Shown here piece by piece: positions 20,602 through 20,862 of a DNA stretch of 20,862 nt. Source of the DNA: DATFLL01 sp035267785 (GTDB lineage: Bacteria > Pseudomonadota > Gammaproteobacteria > DATFLL01); NCBI GenBank assembly GCA_035267785.1, contig DATFLL010000007.1, positions 1-20,862 of the forward strand, in the 5' to 3' direction. The stretch's first letter is position 1. Each line of letters opens with the position of its first letter. The notes below the pieces were generated by a model that saw only the letters and a list, made by a program, of their open reading frames with translations, was not told the DNA's origin and ran no database searches. The position numbers and the translations under genes are program-made.

Positions 20602-20862
20602 ATGGACCAGACGCTGTTCGAGCTTTCGCAGCGGGTCGGGCGCGCGTTGAAGGCTAAGGGCGCCTGGTTGGCGACCGCCGAGTCTTGCACGGGGGGCTGG
20701 GTGGCCAAGGTCCTGACGGACGTGCCGGGAAGCTCCGGCTGGGTTGATCGCGGTTTCGTGACGTACACCAACGAGGCCAAGCAGGAGATGCTGGGTGTCA
20801 GTGAGGCGACCCTGCGCGAGCACGGTGCGGTGAGCGAGCAGACCGTGCGCGAGATGGCCGCC
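20602..20862 (+). CDS. pncC: Nicotinamide-nucleotide amidohydrolase PncC / CinA C-terminal domain family, 5' part
   Basis: The frame runs from the ATG at 20602 to the end of the window without a stop: 87 residues, about half of the E. coli protein (about 165). WLATAESCTGGWVAKVLTDV, then SSGW and RGFVTYTNEAKQEMLGV, are the hallmarks of the CinA C-terminal domain. It deamidates NMN to NaMN in pyridine nucleotide recycling. GAGGA lies 4 nt upstream. The lack of an N-terminal molybdopterin-binding (COG1058) domain shows this is the short PncC/YgaD form. In many gammaproteobacteria recA follows; that lies outside the window. Confidence 0.93.
   Translation, partial: MDQTLFELSQRVGRALKAKGAWLATAESCTGGWVAKVLTDVPGSSGWVDRGFVTYTNEAKQEMLGVSEATLREHGAVSEQTVREMAA

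Noticed and set aside
1..20862. Mobile element, CRISPR array, toxin-antitoxin or phage-defence system
   Set aside because: No transposase, spaced direct repeats, defence domains or integration scars were found; XerD is the chromosomal housekeeping recombinase.

Overview
The window is a dense stretch of chromosomal housekeeping genes from a GC-rich gammaproteobacterium. The evidence is gene order plus close protein resemblance to Escherichia coli and Pseudomonas families. The block ffh-rpsP-rimM-trmD-rplS with divergent ypjD-like and corB/yfjD-like genes matches the E. coli layout. radA next to a MapZ/PA4608-type PilZ gene, and cinA/pncC-mutS-fdxA, match pseudomonads. Codon use and the lack of pseudomonad-specific genes suggest a Chromatiales/Ectothiorhodospiraceae-like lineage, but this is an inference and the genus is not identified. 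I see no mobile element, phage, CRISPR array, tRNA or rRNA.

Layout. 1-930: the 3' end of a PQQ-type beta-propeller gene and an LsrG-like small monooxygenase-fold gene, closed by a good intrinsic terminator. 960-2327: radA. 2314-5767 (minus strand): ypjD-like, corB-like, a two-FHA-domain protein and a MapZ-like PilZ protein; the last gene overlaps the 3' end of radA tail to tail. 6133-10453 (plus): a metallo-beta-lactamase-fold phosphodiesterase-like gene, ffh, then rpsP-rimM-trmD-rplS, ending in a strong terminator. 10537-15307 (plus): a large exported helical-repeat protein of unknown function, an MGMT-family gene (ogt-like), xerD and an HD-GYP phosphodiesterase gene. 15360-16232 (minus): a CnoX/YbbN-like thioredoxin-TPR protein. 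16481-16835 (plus): a GGA-rich non-coding RNA. 16861-19977 (minus): fdxA and mutS. 20150-end (plus): a second PilZ protein and the 5' half of pncC/cinA.

The most interesting element is not a protein. Between the ybbN-like gene and fdxA lies about 320 nt on the plus strand carrying 18 GGA triplets. Several sit exactly in the loops of perfect short hairpins, and the stretch ends in a GC hairpin plus T-rich tail. It has a plausible sigma70-type promoter and, upstream, an 18-bp dyad resembling the GacA/UvrY box. This is the architecture of CsrB/RsmZ RNAs that sequester CsrA/RsmA, and it lies beside fdxA, where rsmZ lies in Pseudomonas.

Together the window contains a probable Csr/Rsm regulatory RNA and three proteins built to bind or degrade cyclic di-GMP (two PilZ, one HD-GYP), among genes for translation, protein targeting and DNA repair or recombination. 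Other points are a tandem 8-bp repeat that places a start codon in all three frames at the MGMT-family gene, a probable internal promoter just before rplS, and a large unrecognised periplasmic solenoid protein.
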